A stretch of DNA of 64,000 nt from Indolivaga macrotermitis (GTDB taxonomy: Bacteria; Bacteroidota; Bacteroidia; Bacteroidales; Dysgonomonadaceae): the NCBI RefSeq assembly GCF_900128985.1, contig NZ_FQUC01000001.1, positions 1 to 64,000 of the forward strand. The letters are read 5' to 3'. Below, piece by piece: positions 38,387 to 46,924 of this stretch. Position numbers and translations under genes: made by a program. The notes below the pieces were generated by a model. It ran no database searches, was not told the origin of the DNA, and saw nothing but the letters and a program-made list of their open reading frames with translations. Positions within the stretch are counted from its first letter, which is position 1. Every line of letters starts with the position of its first letter.

Positions 38387-40030
38387 TTAGGTTTTATCGG
38401 AGCAAATATACTTTACTGTTTCTTCTAAATCTTCATTTGTATTCAAGGCTTTCGCTTTGATCTTACTGCGGTAGTTGTAAACTGTACGGGGAGTGTAGTT
38501 TAAGAATGTAGCGATCTTGTTAGTATCCTTGATCCCTAATCTTATGAGGGCGAATATACGCAGTTCCTGATTTAACGAGTGCTCTTTATTCTCAGGATAA
38601 CGTTCCTCCGGACGAAGCAGGTTATTAAACTCTTCAATAAACCCGGGATATATATTAAGGAAAGCTTTGTCGAAATTGGCGTACAACTCTTTTTGCTCCT
38701 GAACAGAATTGTCGCTTTTCGATGTTAACTTGATTAAATCGGCGGTTTGTCCCGATTTTATCTTCCTGCTGACTGTTACTTTGAAGGCTTCCAGCTTTTC
38801 GATATATTCAGTGCATATCTCGAGGAAGTTACTGATAAATTGCTCTTTGATATGATTTGCCTCAGCCAAAGAGATATTGGTTTGCTGTTGTTTACTGTTG
38901 GTCTCTTTTAAAACCCGGTTCAACTCATTCAAACGTGAGTTCATCTCCTCGATATACTGTTTTGCTTTAGACAACCGTTTCATCTGGAGCACAACAAAAG
39001 CAATAACGATGAGTAGGATTACAGACAAAATACTAACTACGACTAGTAGTAATTTTAGCTTATTCTCCTGTGCTTCCCTGTCTAGCTGGTAAGCTTTGTC
39101 GATAATCGGCAGGAGCTTAGCGGTCTGAATATTCCGCAGCCGTGCATTGTAAAAATTAGCATCATCGAGGCTCTTCTTTATATATCGGTTTGCACGGTTG
39201 ACGTCATTATCGCCGAATAGTAAAACAGCCAGTGAACGGAGAGACAGATTCTCTTTGATAGGGACTTTTACATCCGCAATAGCAGACATGGCGAGATATT
39301 CTTTTTGCTTTTCTCTATCACCTTTCTGCTCATAGTAATAAGCCAGAATAGAGGTGATTAGTGCGTATTCCTGTGTGTCGGGTCTGACTTTGTCAAAATT
39401 AGCGAACAGAACTCTTTCGGCATTCTTGAAATCTTTAGTCTCAATATACCGGATTCCGTAATTTACGGCATATTCGAAAGTATTGGGTTCTACAGCCTGT
39501 AATAAGGAATCCTGATAAGTTTCCCTTTGCCTTACAAGTTCCCCGATATCATAGCCATCCTGATATTCCAACCAATACACATACGAATCGCAGTAAGTAC
39601 GGTAATAGTCTACAAGCTGGTGTTTCATCAGCTCATCTCTCTTTATGGTGTTGAGTATCTTTATAGCCTTATCAAACATTCCGGCACGGGCTTCGCTTCG
39701 TGCCAGCTGTATTTTACTGTCATTGATCCAGTTCTTATTACCTGTTTCTTCAGCAAGAGCGACTGCCGTATTCGAATATGTAATTGCAGAATCGCAAACA
39801 AAAGTCTCGTATTCTTTGGCTAGGTTCTGGCATATAAGATACCGGTCTTCTATCAGTAGGTTCTGGTTTCTGAACTGGGTTTTTAGCTTTTCAAGATAGT
39901 TCTCTTTGGGAATGGTATATTCCTTTTCCATAATTTTGTCCAGTTCCATCAATAGCGAGTCGAGCCGTGTTGTAGCAAACACAGGACTCATTATAAATAG
40001 AGACAGGATGAAGGAAAAGATGATTCTCAT
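38387..40030 (-). CDS. susR: SusR-like membrane regulator (DUF6377 type)
   Basis: 547 residues from ATG 40030; the frame extends to a TTG at 40069. Signal peptide, then a periplasmic TPR-like helical domain (about 20-320, with IKILNTIKRDELMKHQLVDY and YALITSILAYYYEQKGDREK), one membrane helix (LKLLLVVVSILSVILLIVIAF), a cytoplasmic coiled coil (KQYIEEMNSRLNELNRVLK) and a C-terminal LuxR-like HTH (LRIFALIRLGIKDTNKIATF, then NYTPRTVYNYRSKIKAKA). SusR of B. thetaiotaomicron has this layout and activates sus genes on sensing maltose. Position directly before susC agrees. Confidence 0.85.
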   Translation of the reverse strand: MRIIFSFILSLFIMSPVFATTRLDSLLMELDKIMEKEYTIPKENYLEKLKTQFRNQNLLIEDRYLICQNLAKEYETFVCDSAITYSNTAVALAEETGNKNWINDSKIQLARSEARAGMFDKAIKILNTIKRDELMKHQLVDYYRTYCDSYVYWLEYQDGYDIGELVRQRETYQDSLLQAVEPNTFEYAVNYGIRYIETKDFKNAERVLFANFDKVRPDTQEYALITSILAYYYEQKGDREKQKEYLAMSAIADVKVPIKENLSLRSLAVLLFGDNDVNRANRYIKKSLDDANFYNARLRNIQTAKLLPIIDKAYQLDREAQENKLKLLLVVVSILSVILLIVIAFVVLQMKRLSKAKQYIEEMNSRLNELNRVLKETNSKQQQTNISLAEANHIKEQFISNFLEICTEYIEKLEAFKVTVSRKIKSGQTADLIKLTSKSDNSVQEQKELYANFDKAFLNIYPGFIEEFNNLLRPEERYPENKEHSLNQELRIFALIRLGIKDTNKIATFLNYTPRTVYNYRSKIKAKALNTNEDLEETVKYICSDKT

Positions 40031-40124
40031 TGAAAATATAGCCGTTTTGGAATAAAACAAAGATAGCAATATTTTTCAGAAGAACTGATTGGGTAGAATA
40101 CCTCCTTATGATAAGCTCTAAAAC

Positions 40125-40162
40125 AAAGTGCCATCTAAATAGGATTATTCAGATGGCACTTT
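40125..40162 (-). terminator. Terminator of the GH3 gene
   Basis: AAAGTGCCATCT (40125-40136) pairs with AGATGGCACTTT (40151-40162), a perfect 12-bp stem with a 14-base loop, starting 7 bases after the GH3 stop in reading direction and followed leftward by TTTGTTTTAG. Confidence 0.75.
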
Positions 40163-40168
40163 AATATA

Positions 40169-42772
40169 TCAGTTTGCTGAGATAGTAAAAGGAATACTGG
40201 TCAGATCTTTATCATCGGAACTACTCCCTATAAGAATTTCAAACTTTCCGGGAGACATGATTACCGATCGCTGGTAATCATCCCACCATTCGAGTTGTTT
40301 ACCCGTCAGTTCGAATGGCACTGTGGCTGTTTTTCCGGCAGGGATGGATACCCTTTTGAATGCTCTCAATGTTTTAATAGGGCCTTGCGGATCATTCTCT
40401 TTTCTCAGATAAACCTGAATAACCTCGTCTCCATTGCTTTTTCCTGTATTGGTTACAGGAATAGATAGAAGAATAGCTTCTCCAACCTTAATATCTTTCT
40501 TGTTCACTTGCGGTTTACCATATGCAAAGGTAGTATAGCTTAATCCGTATCCAAAAGGATAGAGTGGCTTTTCGGTCATATAACGATATGTCCGTCCTGC
40601 CATATCGTAATTTTCGAAGTCGGGAAGTTGAGCTGTATTCCGGTAGAATGTGACAGGCAAACGTCCGGCAGGATTATAAGCTCCGAATAAAACATCGGCA
40701 ACAGCTTGCCCTCCTGCTTGCCCCGGATACCATGCTTGCAATATAGCTTCACAGTTATCGGTCTCGGGTTCTAATCCAATGGGCGAACCCGAACAGTTCA
40801 CAAATATCACTTTTTTGCCGGCCTCCTTTAATGCTTTGACAAAGTCTCTCTGTATGGCAGGTAATTCTATATCGGTACGGTCACCTCTCTTGAATCCGGG
40901 AAGGTCTACACCCATTTCTTCACCTTCCAATGAAGGCGATATCCCTCCGGCGAATATAACAATGTCGGCATCTTTGACTTTTGCGATTGATTTCAAGATG
41001 TCTATTTCTTCCTTAAATCCAAGGTCGAAATTAAGCTGTGCATCACTGTTGAAAAATTGATAGTTGATTTGTATATCATATGGTTTTCCGGCCTCTACAT
41101 TCATTATATATGTATTTTTCCGGCTTCCGTGCTTGTTGGCGAAGTTCCTTACATTCTGTCCGTCTATGTACAACTCAATAGATCCGTAGGCGTAGAAGTC
41201 GAATACGGCCTCGCCGCTTTTCGTAGGTGTAAATGTACTGTTATATGTTGCCGAAAAATCAGTGAGGTTGACTCCCGGAGCAAATACAGTTGCACCCGAT
41301 GTGCAGAACCGGAAGGGAGTAGTAATCTGTGCTGTTGCGGCAGGATTTCCCTGGCGTTCCATATTATTCCAGTATACCGCACTGAATCCTTTACCGTTTT
41401 CGTAGGCACATTGGTCGAAGGCACTTTGTATCAAGGTCGTTTCTACCAGTCCGCAGCCTTGTTCGTAAATAAGCTTATCATTGGGACTAAGGGCAGAGCG
41501 TATACCTTCCAGAATAGTTATTGTACGTGGAGGTGTACCATTATAATTACCCCATTGCATTACCGAGTCGTTAGCATTTGGTCCCATTACGGCAACTGTT
41601 AAGCCGCCTTGTTTCAGAGGGAGTATATTGTTTTTGTTCAGTAATAGAGTCATAGACTTACGAGCCATATCTAATGATAAGTTATCATGAGCTTTGGATG
41701 CTACAACCGAATAAGGTATTTTAGACCATTCAACATCTTCGCTCTTGTCCATCTCGCCCAGTTCGAAACGTGCTTTAAGAAGCCTTTTGACCGAAACGTC
41801 AATATCCTTTTCACTGATGTATCCGTTTTTTACCCCTTCAACCAGCGCTTTGTAGCTCGATCCGCAATCGAGATCCGTTCCACTCAGAACTCCTGCGGCA
41901 GAAGCAGTGGCAGCATCCGGATGGGTTTCGTGGGCATTCTCTTTATAAAAATCGGCTATAGCGCCACAGTCGGCAACAACTATCCCGTCGAATCCCCATT
42001 TGTTACGTAAGATATCTGTTAAGAGTTTGTTGCTTCCACAACAGGGTTCGTCTTCGAACCGGTTATAGGCACACATAACCTCTTTTACCTTGGCTTCTTT
42101 TACCAAAGCCTCGAATGCGGGCAGATACGTTTCGTACAGGTCGCGTGGCTTGATATTCTTCGCATTAAATGAGTGCCTGTTCCATTCGGGGCCTGAGTGA
42201 ACCGCAAAATGCTTGGCACAGGCATGTATTTTATCATATTTCTCACCCGCAGGACCTTGCAGTCCTTTAACGGCGGCTACCCCCATCAGACTGGTAAGGT
42301 AAGGATCTTCGCCATAGGTCTCGATACCCCGTCCCCAGCGCGGATCGCGGAATATGTTTATAGTGGGAGTCCACATGGTTAAACCCTGATAACGGGCATA
42401 ACTGTTCTCTGAAGAATAACGGGTATGTTTGGCACGGGCTTCGTCCGATATGGCATTGAATACGCTATAAACAGCCTCATTGTCAAATGTAGCCGCCATA
42501 CCTATCGGTTGAGGGAATACGGTTGCCAACCCGGCACGGGCAACACCATGCAAGGCTTCGTTCCACCAGTTGTATGTTTTTATGTCCAGTCTTTCTACGG
42601 ATCTAGATGCATCTTGCATCAGCGTTACCTTTTCCTCGAGTGTAAGGCGTTTAACGAGATCGTCGGCCCGTTGATCGAAACTCAGGGATGTATCTTTGTA
42701 AGGTTCGGTTTGGGATATAACCGTCGCTGTGCAGAATGAAAAGGCTATAAGGCAAATTACTTTTGCTTTCAT
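40169..42772 (-). CDS. GH3 beta-xylosidase / arabinosidase-type glycosidase
   Basis: 867 residues with a signal peptide. The GH3 barrel (about 30-345) has NWWNEALHGVAR at the substrate pocket, KHFAVHSGPEWNRH, and the nucleophile Asp268 in VVADCGAI. NWWNEALHG is seen mainly in the xylosidase/arabinosidase branch. A PA14-like insert (about 440-590; FDFYAYGSIELYIDGQNVRN) lies within the second domain and a fibronectin-III-like domain closes the protein (SNGDEVIQVYLRKENDP). It probably removes terminal xylose or arabinose in the periplasm. It is transcribed alone from a palindrome-rich upstream region. Confidence 0.87.
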   Translation of the reverse strand: MKAKVICLIAFSFCTATVISQTEPYKDTSLSFDQRADDLVKRLTLEEKVTLMQDASRSVERLDIKTYNWWNEALHGVARAGLATVFPQPIGMAATFDNEAVYSVFNAISDEARAKHTRYSSENSYARYQGLTMWTPTINIFRDPRWGRGIETYGEDPYLTSLMGVAAVKGLQGPAGEKYDKIHACAKHFAVHSGPEWNRHSFNAKNIKPRDLYETYLPAFEALVKEAKVKEVMCAYNRFEDEPCCGSNKLLTDILRNKWGFDGIVVADCGAIADFYKENAHETHPDAATASAAGVLSGTDLDCGSSYKALVEGVKNGYISEKDIDVSVKRLLKARFELGEMDKSEDVEWSKIPYSVVASKAHDNLSLDMARKSMTLLLNKNNILPLKQGGLTVAVMGPNANDSVMQWGNYNGTPPRTITILEGIRSALSPNDKLIYEQGCGLVETTLIQSAFDQCAYENGKGFSAVYWNNMERQGNPAATAQITTPFRFCTSGATVFAPGVNLTDFSATYNSTFTPTKSGEAVFDFYAYGSIELYIDGQNVRNFANKHGSRKNTYIMNVEAGKPYDIQINYQFFNSDAQLNFDLGFKEEIDILKSIAKVKDADIVIFAGGISPSLEGEEMGVDLPGFKRGDRTDIELPAIQRDFVKALKEAGKKVIFVNCSGSPIGLEPETDNCEAILQAWYPGQAGGQAVADVLFGAYNPAGRLPVTFYRNTAQLPDFENYDMAGRTYRYMTEKPLYPFGYGLSYTTFAYGKPQVNKKDIKVGEAILLSIPVTNTGKSNGDEVIQVYLRKENDPQGPIKTLRAFKRVSIPAGKTATVPFELTGKQLEWWDDYQRSVIMSPGKFEILIGSSSDDKDLTSIPFTISAN

Positions 42773-43138
42773 GGTATTTGGTTTTAGTTATAACGGTCTT
42801 TAATGATGCAATATTAAGATGAATATATAAAAGACTAAGGCGACTTTTTAGCATTTATACGTAGATAAATTGGTGCCTGCCCAAAGGTACTATAAAGTTA
42901 CAATAGGGTGACAAAGGTGACACGGAAAGTGACATCCAGCTGTCTCGTGTCACCTTTGTATGTGATTGATAAATAATTTGTTGGTTGCTGAAAAGTTACA
43001 TTTGATACAAATGTAACATCTAATATTTATTTTTGACCAGTTAACCATATCTTAGTTTTCTTTATAGATAAAAAAAATACCCTCGTCCCAAATCCGGAAC
43101 GAAGGTAAATATATGAAAATTGAGTATCACAAATATTA
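42773..43138 (-). promoter_or_regulatory. GH3 upstream region with two large palindromes
   Basis: 366 bases without a gene. ACAAAGGTGACACG (42911-42924) and CGTGTCACCTTTGT (42946-42959) are perfect 14-bp inverted arms around 21 bases. GTTACATTTG (42995-43004) and CAAATGTAAC (43008-43017) are perfect 10-bp arms around ATA. GTGAC occurs three times on the + strand (42908, 42917, 42929). These look like operators of a dimeric regulator controlling GH3. No regulator gene is adjacent. The right-hand 60 bases hold the terminator of the acetyltransferase gene. Confidence 0.6.
43078..43107 (-). terminator. Terminator of the acetyltransferase gene
   Basis: Leftward, TACCTTCGTTCC pairs with GGGACGAGGGTA (12 bp with two G-U pairs; + strand arms 43078-43089 and 43096-43107) and is followed by TTTTTTTTATC, a textbook rho-independent terminator. 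Confidence 0.85.
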
Positions 43139-43723
43139 TTATCCGTTCATCAATTTCGATCTGTCTTCTTTTTGATTAATCTTCCTTATCACTTTTGCAG
43201 GGTTACCTACTGCCAGACAATCATCGGGGATATCTTTCACTACAACCGAACCTGCACCGATAACACAACGGTCTCCGATAGTTACACCGGGACATATTGT
43301 AGAGTGTCCGCCAATCCAGCAGCGTTCGCCGATTTTTATAGGCTTACAATCTTCCCATTCGTCCCTTTCGTCAGCATCTACCGGATGATGGGCCGTATAG
43401 ATATGTACACCCGGAGCAATAAGGGTTTTTCTGCCGATAGTAACTGTTCCTCCATCGAGGATAATTGCCCCCATATTGATGAAAACACCTTCTTCGGCAT
43501 ATATAAGGTCTCCGTAATCGCAGTAAAAAGGAGGTTCTACATAAAAGCTTTTGTGTGAGTTCGGGAAAAGTTCGTTCATTACATCTCTGAATTTGTCTGT
43601 ATGGTATTCCGTTACATTCAGTTTATGAAGTAATGGTTTTAGCTTTCTACGGACTTCTATCATTTCTTCGCTGTGGGCGTTGTAACGTTCGCCGGCAGCC
43701 ATTTTTTCTTTTTCACTTTTCAT
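43139..43723 (-). CDS. Maltose/galactoside O-acetyltransferase-like protein
   Basis: 194 residues. N-terminal MAAGERYNAHSEEMIEVRRK helix of the maltose acetyltransferase family, then left-handed beta-helix hexapeptide repeats (EGVFINMGAIILDGGTVTIG, IGERCWIGGHSTICPGVTIG). The catalytic His stands in YTAHHPVDADERDEW, and AVGNPAKVIRKI closes the protein. Members acetylate sugars using acetyl-CoA in the cytoplasm, possibly detoxifying excess sugar. ATG 43702 is an alternative start. Located between the GH3 and mutarotase genes, each with its own terminator. Confidence 0.85.
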   Translation of the reverse strand: MKSEKEKMAAGERYNAHSEEMIEVRRKLKPLLHKLNVTEYHTDKFRDVMNELFPNSHKSFYVEPPFYCDYGDLIYAEEGVFINMGAIILDGGTVTIGRKTLIAPGVHIYTAHHPVDADERDEWEDCKPIKIGERCWIGGHSTICPGVTIGDRCVIGAGSVVVKDIPDDCLAVGNPAKVIRKINQKEDRSKLMNG

Positions 43724-43751
43724 TTGGTGTAATTAGTTAGTTTTGTTAGAA

Positions 43752-43784
43752 AAAGAGGATAAACATCAATAGTTTACCCTCTTT
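43752..43784 (-). terminator. Terminator of the mutarotase gene
   Basis: AAAGAGGATAAAC (43752-43764) pairs with GTTTACCCTCTTT (43772-43784), 13 bp with one mismatch and a 7-base loop, 23 bases after the mutarotase stop in reading direction. Confidence 0.7.
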
Positions 43785-43806
43785 GAGTCGACCGGTTGGT
43801 CTGTAA

Positions 43807-44964
43807 TTATTTTGTCAGAAACTTATAAATACAAGTCTGGGTATATACTTCGCCCGGATTTAAACGGGTCGACGGGAACTTCGGTTGATTGGGCGTATCA
43901 GGAAATTTTTGTGTTTCGAGAGCAATAGCCTCGCGGAAATTGTGAGGCTTTCCGTATTTGCCTGTCACTTTTCCGTCGAGGAAGTTACCGCTGTAAAACT
44001 GGATACCGGGCTGGTCAGACCATACTTCCATTACACGACCGCTTTTTGGCTCGTATACACTGGCGATAAACTCTACATCTTTTTCAGATTTACGGTCAAC
44101 AACCCAGTTATGGTCATATCCTTTACCGTTTTTCAATTGTTCGTCATCTGCATTGATTCTTTCTCCGATAGCAGTTGGTTTTCTGAAATCGAAAGGAGTA
44201 TTTTCTACAGGGGTGATTTTCCCAGTCGGGATGAGTACCGAGTCAACAGGAGTAATTCCGCTGGCATTAATTGTCAGTATATGATCTGTGATAGTACCGT
44301 TTGCTTCACCTTTCAGGTTAAAGAACGAGTGGTGAGACAGGTTTACGTGAGTAGGCTTATCTGTTGTAGCTTCGTATGTGATCTTAAACTCGTTTTCGGG
44401 AGTTAAGGTATAAACCATCTTAACATTCACTGTTCCAGGGAAACCCTGTTCGCCATCGGGCGAAACATAAGACAGAACAATACTGTTTTTGCTGATACTG
44501 TCTACGTTCCATACTTTCATGTCGAAACCTTCGGGGCCTCCGTGTAAAGTTTGTCCGTTATTATTTACCGGCAATTGGTATTTTTTGCCATCAAGGGTAA
44601 ACTGTCCTTTTGCTATGCGGTTTGCAAACCGTCCTACAATAGGGCCGAGGCAACGTTCTCCTTCATATTTGATGTATTCCTGAATATTTGGATGTCCGAA
44701 TACGATATCTTCGTATTTTCCGTCCTTGTCGGGAACCCAAAGGGAGATAACCCTGCCACCGAAGTTCGAAACCTGCATGGTGATACCGTTACCCGATTCG
44801 AGGGTATATAGCTTGATGTCTTTTCCGTCGAGGGTAGTTGTAAATGCCGAGTCAGCCATTAGGGTTATGCCTGTAGCTTCTATTTGTGTTGTAGGAGTCT
44901 GTTGTTGCTTGTTTCCGCACGAAAATAAGCAGAGGGCAAGTCCCAGATAAAGTATTTTTTTCAT
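43807..44964 (-). CDS. galM: Aldose 1-epimerase (mutarotase), lipoprotein
   Basis: 385 residues. Lipobox LFSCG (residue about 16) with no acidic residues behind it (NKQQQ), suggesting a periplasm-facing lipoprotein. The GalM fold is complete: NFGGRVISLWVPDKDG, GPIVGRFANRIAKGQF, NGQTLHGGPEGFD (His), THVNLSHHSFFNLKGE (His), DHNWVV and REAIALETQKFPDTPNQPKF (catalytic Glu). It interconverts sugar anomers; next to the arabinose operon it probably supplies the anomer taken by the symporter. A terminator lies between it and the symporter gene, so it has its own transcript. Confidence 0.9.
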   Translation of the reverse strand: MKKILYLGLALCLFSCGNKQQQTPTTQIEATGITLMADSAFTTTLDGKDIKLYTLESGNGITMQVSNFGGRVISLWVPDKDGKYEDIVFGHPNIQEYIKYEGERCLGPIVGRFANRIAKGQFTLDGKKYQLPVNNNGQTLHGGPEGFDMKVWNVDSISKNSIVLSYVSPDGEQGFPGTVNVKMVYTLTPENEFKITYEATTDKPTHVNLSHHSFFNLKGEANGTITDHILTINASGITPVDSVLIPTGKITPVENTPFDFRKPTAIGERINADDEQLKNGKGYDHNWVVDRKSEKDVEFIASVYEPKSGRVMEVWSDQPGIQFYSGNFLDGKVTGKYGKPHNFREAIALETQKFPDTPNQPKFPSTRLNPGEVYTQTCIYKFLTK

Positions 44965-45073
44965 AATCGTATATGTTTAAGTAACAGTAATATTTTTTCA
45001 AAAACCAATAGAAAGGCTTGAGATCTTAAATTGTCAGAAATAAGAAAAATAAGCAGTATTTCTTGAACGAAAA

Positions 45074-45111
45074 TTCTCACTGTTATTTAACCACAAAAAC
45101 AACAGTGAGAA
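45074..45111 (-). terminator. Terminator of the ara operon
   Basis: TTCTCACTGTT (45074-45084) pairs perfectly with AACAGTGAGAA (45101-45111). Leftward the stem is followed by TTTTCGTTC. It stands 53 bases past the symporter stop and closes the araD-araA-araB-symporter unit. Confidence 0.75.
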
Positions 45112-45163
45112 AATTTCGAAAATCTAAAAGTAATCAAATAACTAGTAATTATAAATCAAAGTC

Positions 45164-46906
45164 TTACCAAAAATACCAGTAGAATAGCCCACAGCAGATC
45201 ACTACTCCTAGTGAAGCAGCAACATCCCATTTGTCCCAGCTTCTTCCGATTTGCTTTTTGTAATCATCAGTGAAAGTGATAGCTTCTATTTGTTGAGCGG
45301 TTGGTTTCGCCGTAAAGAACGATACAACAACCATCAGCAACATGATGAATACAAGCAACCATATCTCAAATATGAGCCAGTTGGTTTCCCAGAACCAGCT
45401 TGTTTGTTCCCAAAATCCGGTAGCGACAAAACCGTCGGATGTAGTAAGAATGTTGGTCAGCAAGCGTACCATACCAAGAAGGAAGCCCACTATCATACCG
45501 ACTTCACCGGCTTTAGGTGTAATTCTTTTAGAGAATATTCCGAGCGCAAACACAGCTACCATTGCAGGAGCCAGCAGCGATTGAATACCTTGCAGATAAT
45601 CGTAAAGGCTACCGAGGCTCATCATGATAGGTATCCATACGATACCAAGTATCACTACTACGATTGTAGCAACACGGCCTACCAAAACATAAGTGGCTTC
45701 GCTCTTGTTTTTGAACATAGGCTTATAAAAGTCCTCTGTAAACAATGTAGCACAAGAGTTAAAGAATGCTGCTAAAGAAGCAACCAATGCAGAGATAAAT
45801 CCTATGGTAACGATACCTTTCACTCCGGCAGGCAAAACAAACTTCACCATAGCACCGAAGGCTGTATCGGGATTCTCTAATGTAAATCCGCTATCGGGAC
45901 GTGCCGCCAGTGCAGCAGCTACCATACCCGGAATAAGAAACATAAACACAGGTAATAATTTGAAATAACCGGCAGCGATAGTACCTCTGCGCGCGCGTTT
46001 CATTACTACCTCGTTCGATTCGCCTTTTTGTTGACCAAGCACACGTTGAACGATATGCTGGTCGGTACACCAATACCAGAAACCGATAATTGATGCTCCG
46101 ATAAATACCCAGAAACCGGGATAGTCGTCATACATAGGATCTCCTGTCGAGAAGTGGAACATGTGGTTTGTACCGTATGCAACACCATCTGCACCTACAT
46201 TCAATGTTTTAGAATACTCAATCATCGCAGCCCAACCATCAGGTATGCTTCCGCCGCCGAGAGCCGATAATCCCAAGAAAAGAACAAGGAATGAGCCTAT
46301 AATAAGTATCGGGGTCTGAATGGCAGATAATGTCATTACGCCCTTCATACCTCCCAATACGGTAAAGATACCGGTCAGAACTATGAGGCCGATAGCGCCA
46401 TACCAGAAAGGTAAACCAAGAAGGCTCTCCATAAAGATACCTCCGGTGAATGCCGTAACACTCACTTTTGTCAGTACATATGCTATAAGGGTAATAATTG
46501 ATAACCACGAACCTGTTGCAGGAGTATAACGATACTTAAGGAAATCGGGCATTGTAATGATTTTGCCCATCTTATTGTTCATAAGCTGGTAGAAGGGAAC
46601 AAAGAGCCAACCCAAAATCAGGATCATCCATCCTTGCATTTCCCAGTGCGCCATACCTACACCTGATTTTGCACCTGTTCCGGCAAGTCCTACAAGGTGC
46701 TCCGAACCGATGTTTGCGGCAAAGATAGCAGCACCGATAATGTACCAGGGCTCTCCTTTACCGAATAGGTAATCCTCGCTGCTGGCACCCTGTTGCAGAC
46801 GTTTGTCTTTTTGGATCGAACGCCAAACAGCCCATGTCACAGCTAATATCCCGACTACGATAATCAGCCAGTCGAGCCAAATAAATTCATGAGAATTCCA
46901 GTTCAT
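45164..46906 (-). CDS. Sodium/solute symporter, probable L-arabinose importer
   Basis: 580 residues and about 14 membrane helices of the SSS (SGLT) family. Landmarks: ASSEDYLFGKGEPWYIIGAA, AANIGSEHLVGLAGTGAKSG at the first discontinuous helix, FWYWCTDQHIVQRVLG, and GFISALVASLAAFFNSCATL at the sodium site. SSS proteins of this branch move sugars with sodium. Position 18 bases after araB, in one operon with araA and araD, makes L-arabinose the natural substrate. Confidence 0.87.
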   Translation of the reverse strand: MNWNSHEFIWLDWLIIVVGILAVTWAVWRSIQKDKRLQQGASSEDYLFGKGEPWYIIGAAIFAANIGSEHLVGLAGTGAKSGVGMAHWEMQGWMILILGWLFVPFYQLMNNKMGKIITMPDFLKYRYTPATGSWLSIITLIAYVLTKVSVTAFTGGIFMESLLGLPFWYGAIGLIVLTGIFTVLGGMKGVMTLSAIQTPILIIGSFLVLFLGLSALGGGSIPDGWAAMIEYSKTLNVGADGVAYGTNHMFHFSTGDPMYDDYPGFWVFIGASIIGFWYWCTDQHIVQRVLGQQKGESNEVVMKRARRGTIAAGYFKLLPVFMFLIPGMVAAALAARPDSGFTLENPDTAFGAMVKFVLPAGVKGIVTIGFISALVASLAAFFNSCATLFTEDFYKPMFKNKSEATYVLVGRVATIVVVILGIVWIPIMMSLGSLYDYLQGIQSLLAPAMVAVFALGIFSKRITPKAGEVGMIVGFLLGMVRLLTNILTTSDGFVATGFWEQTSWFWETNWLIFEIWLLVFIMLLMVVVSFFTAKPTAQQIEAITFTDDYKKQIGRSWDKWDVAASLGVVICCGLFYWYFW

Positions 46907-46924
46907 ATTATTGATTAATTATAT

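Noticed and set aside
42908-43017. A short CRISPR-like or tandem repeat array
   Set aside because: The repeats are inverted, of different sequence and not evenly spaced, so they fit operators better.
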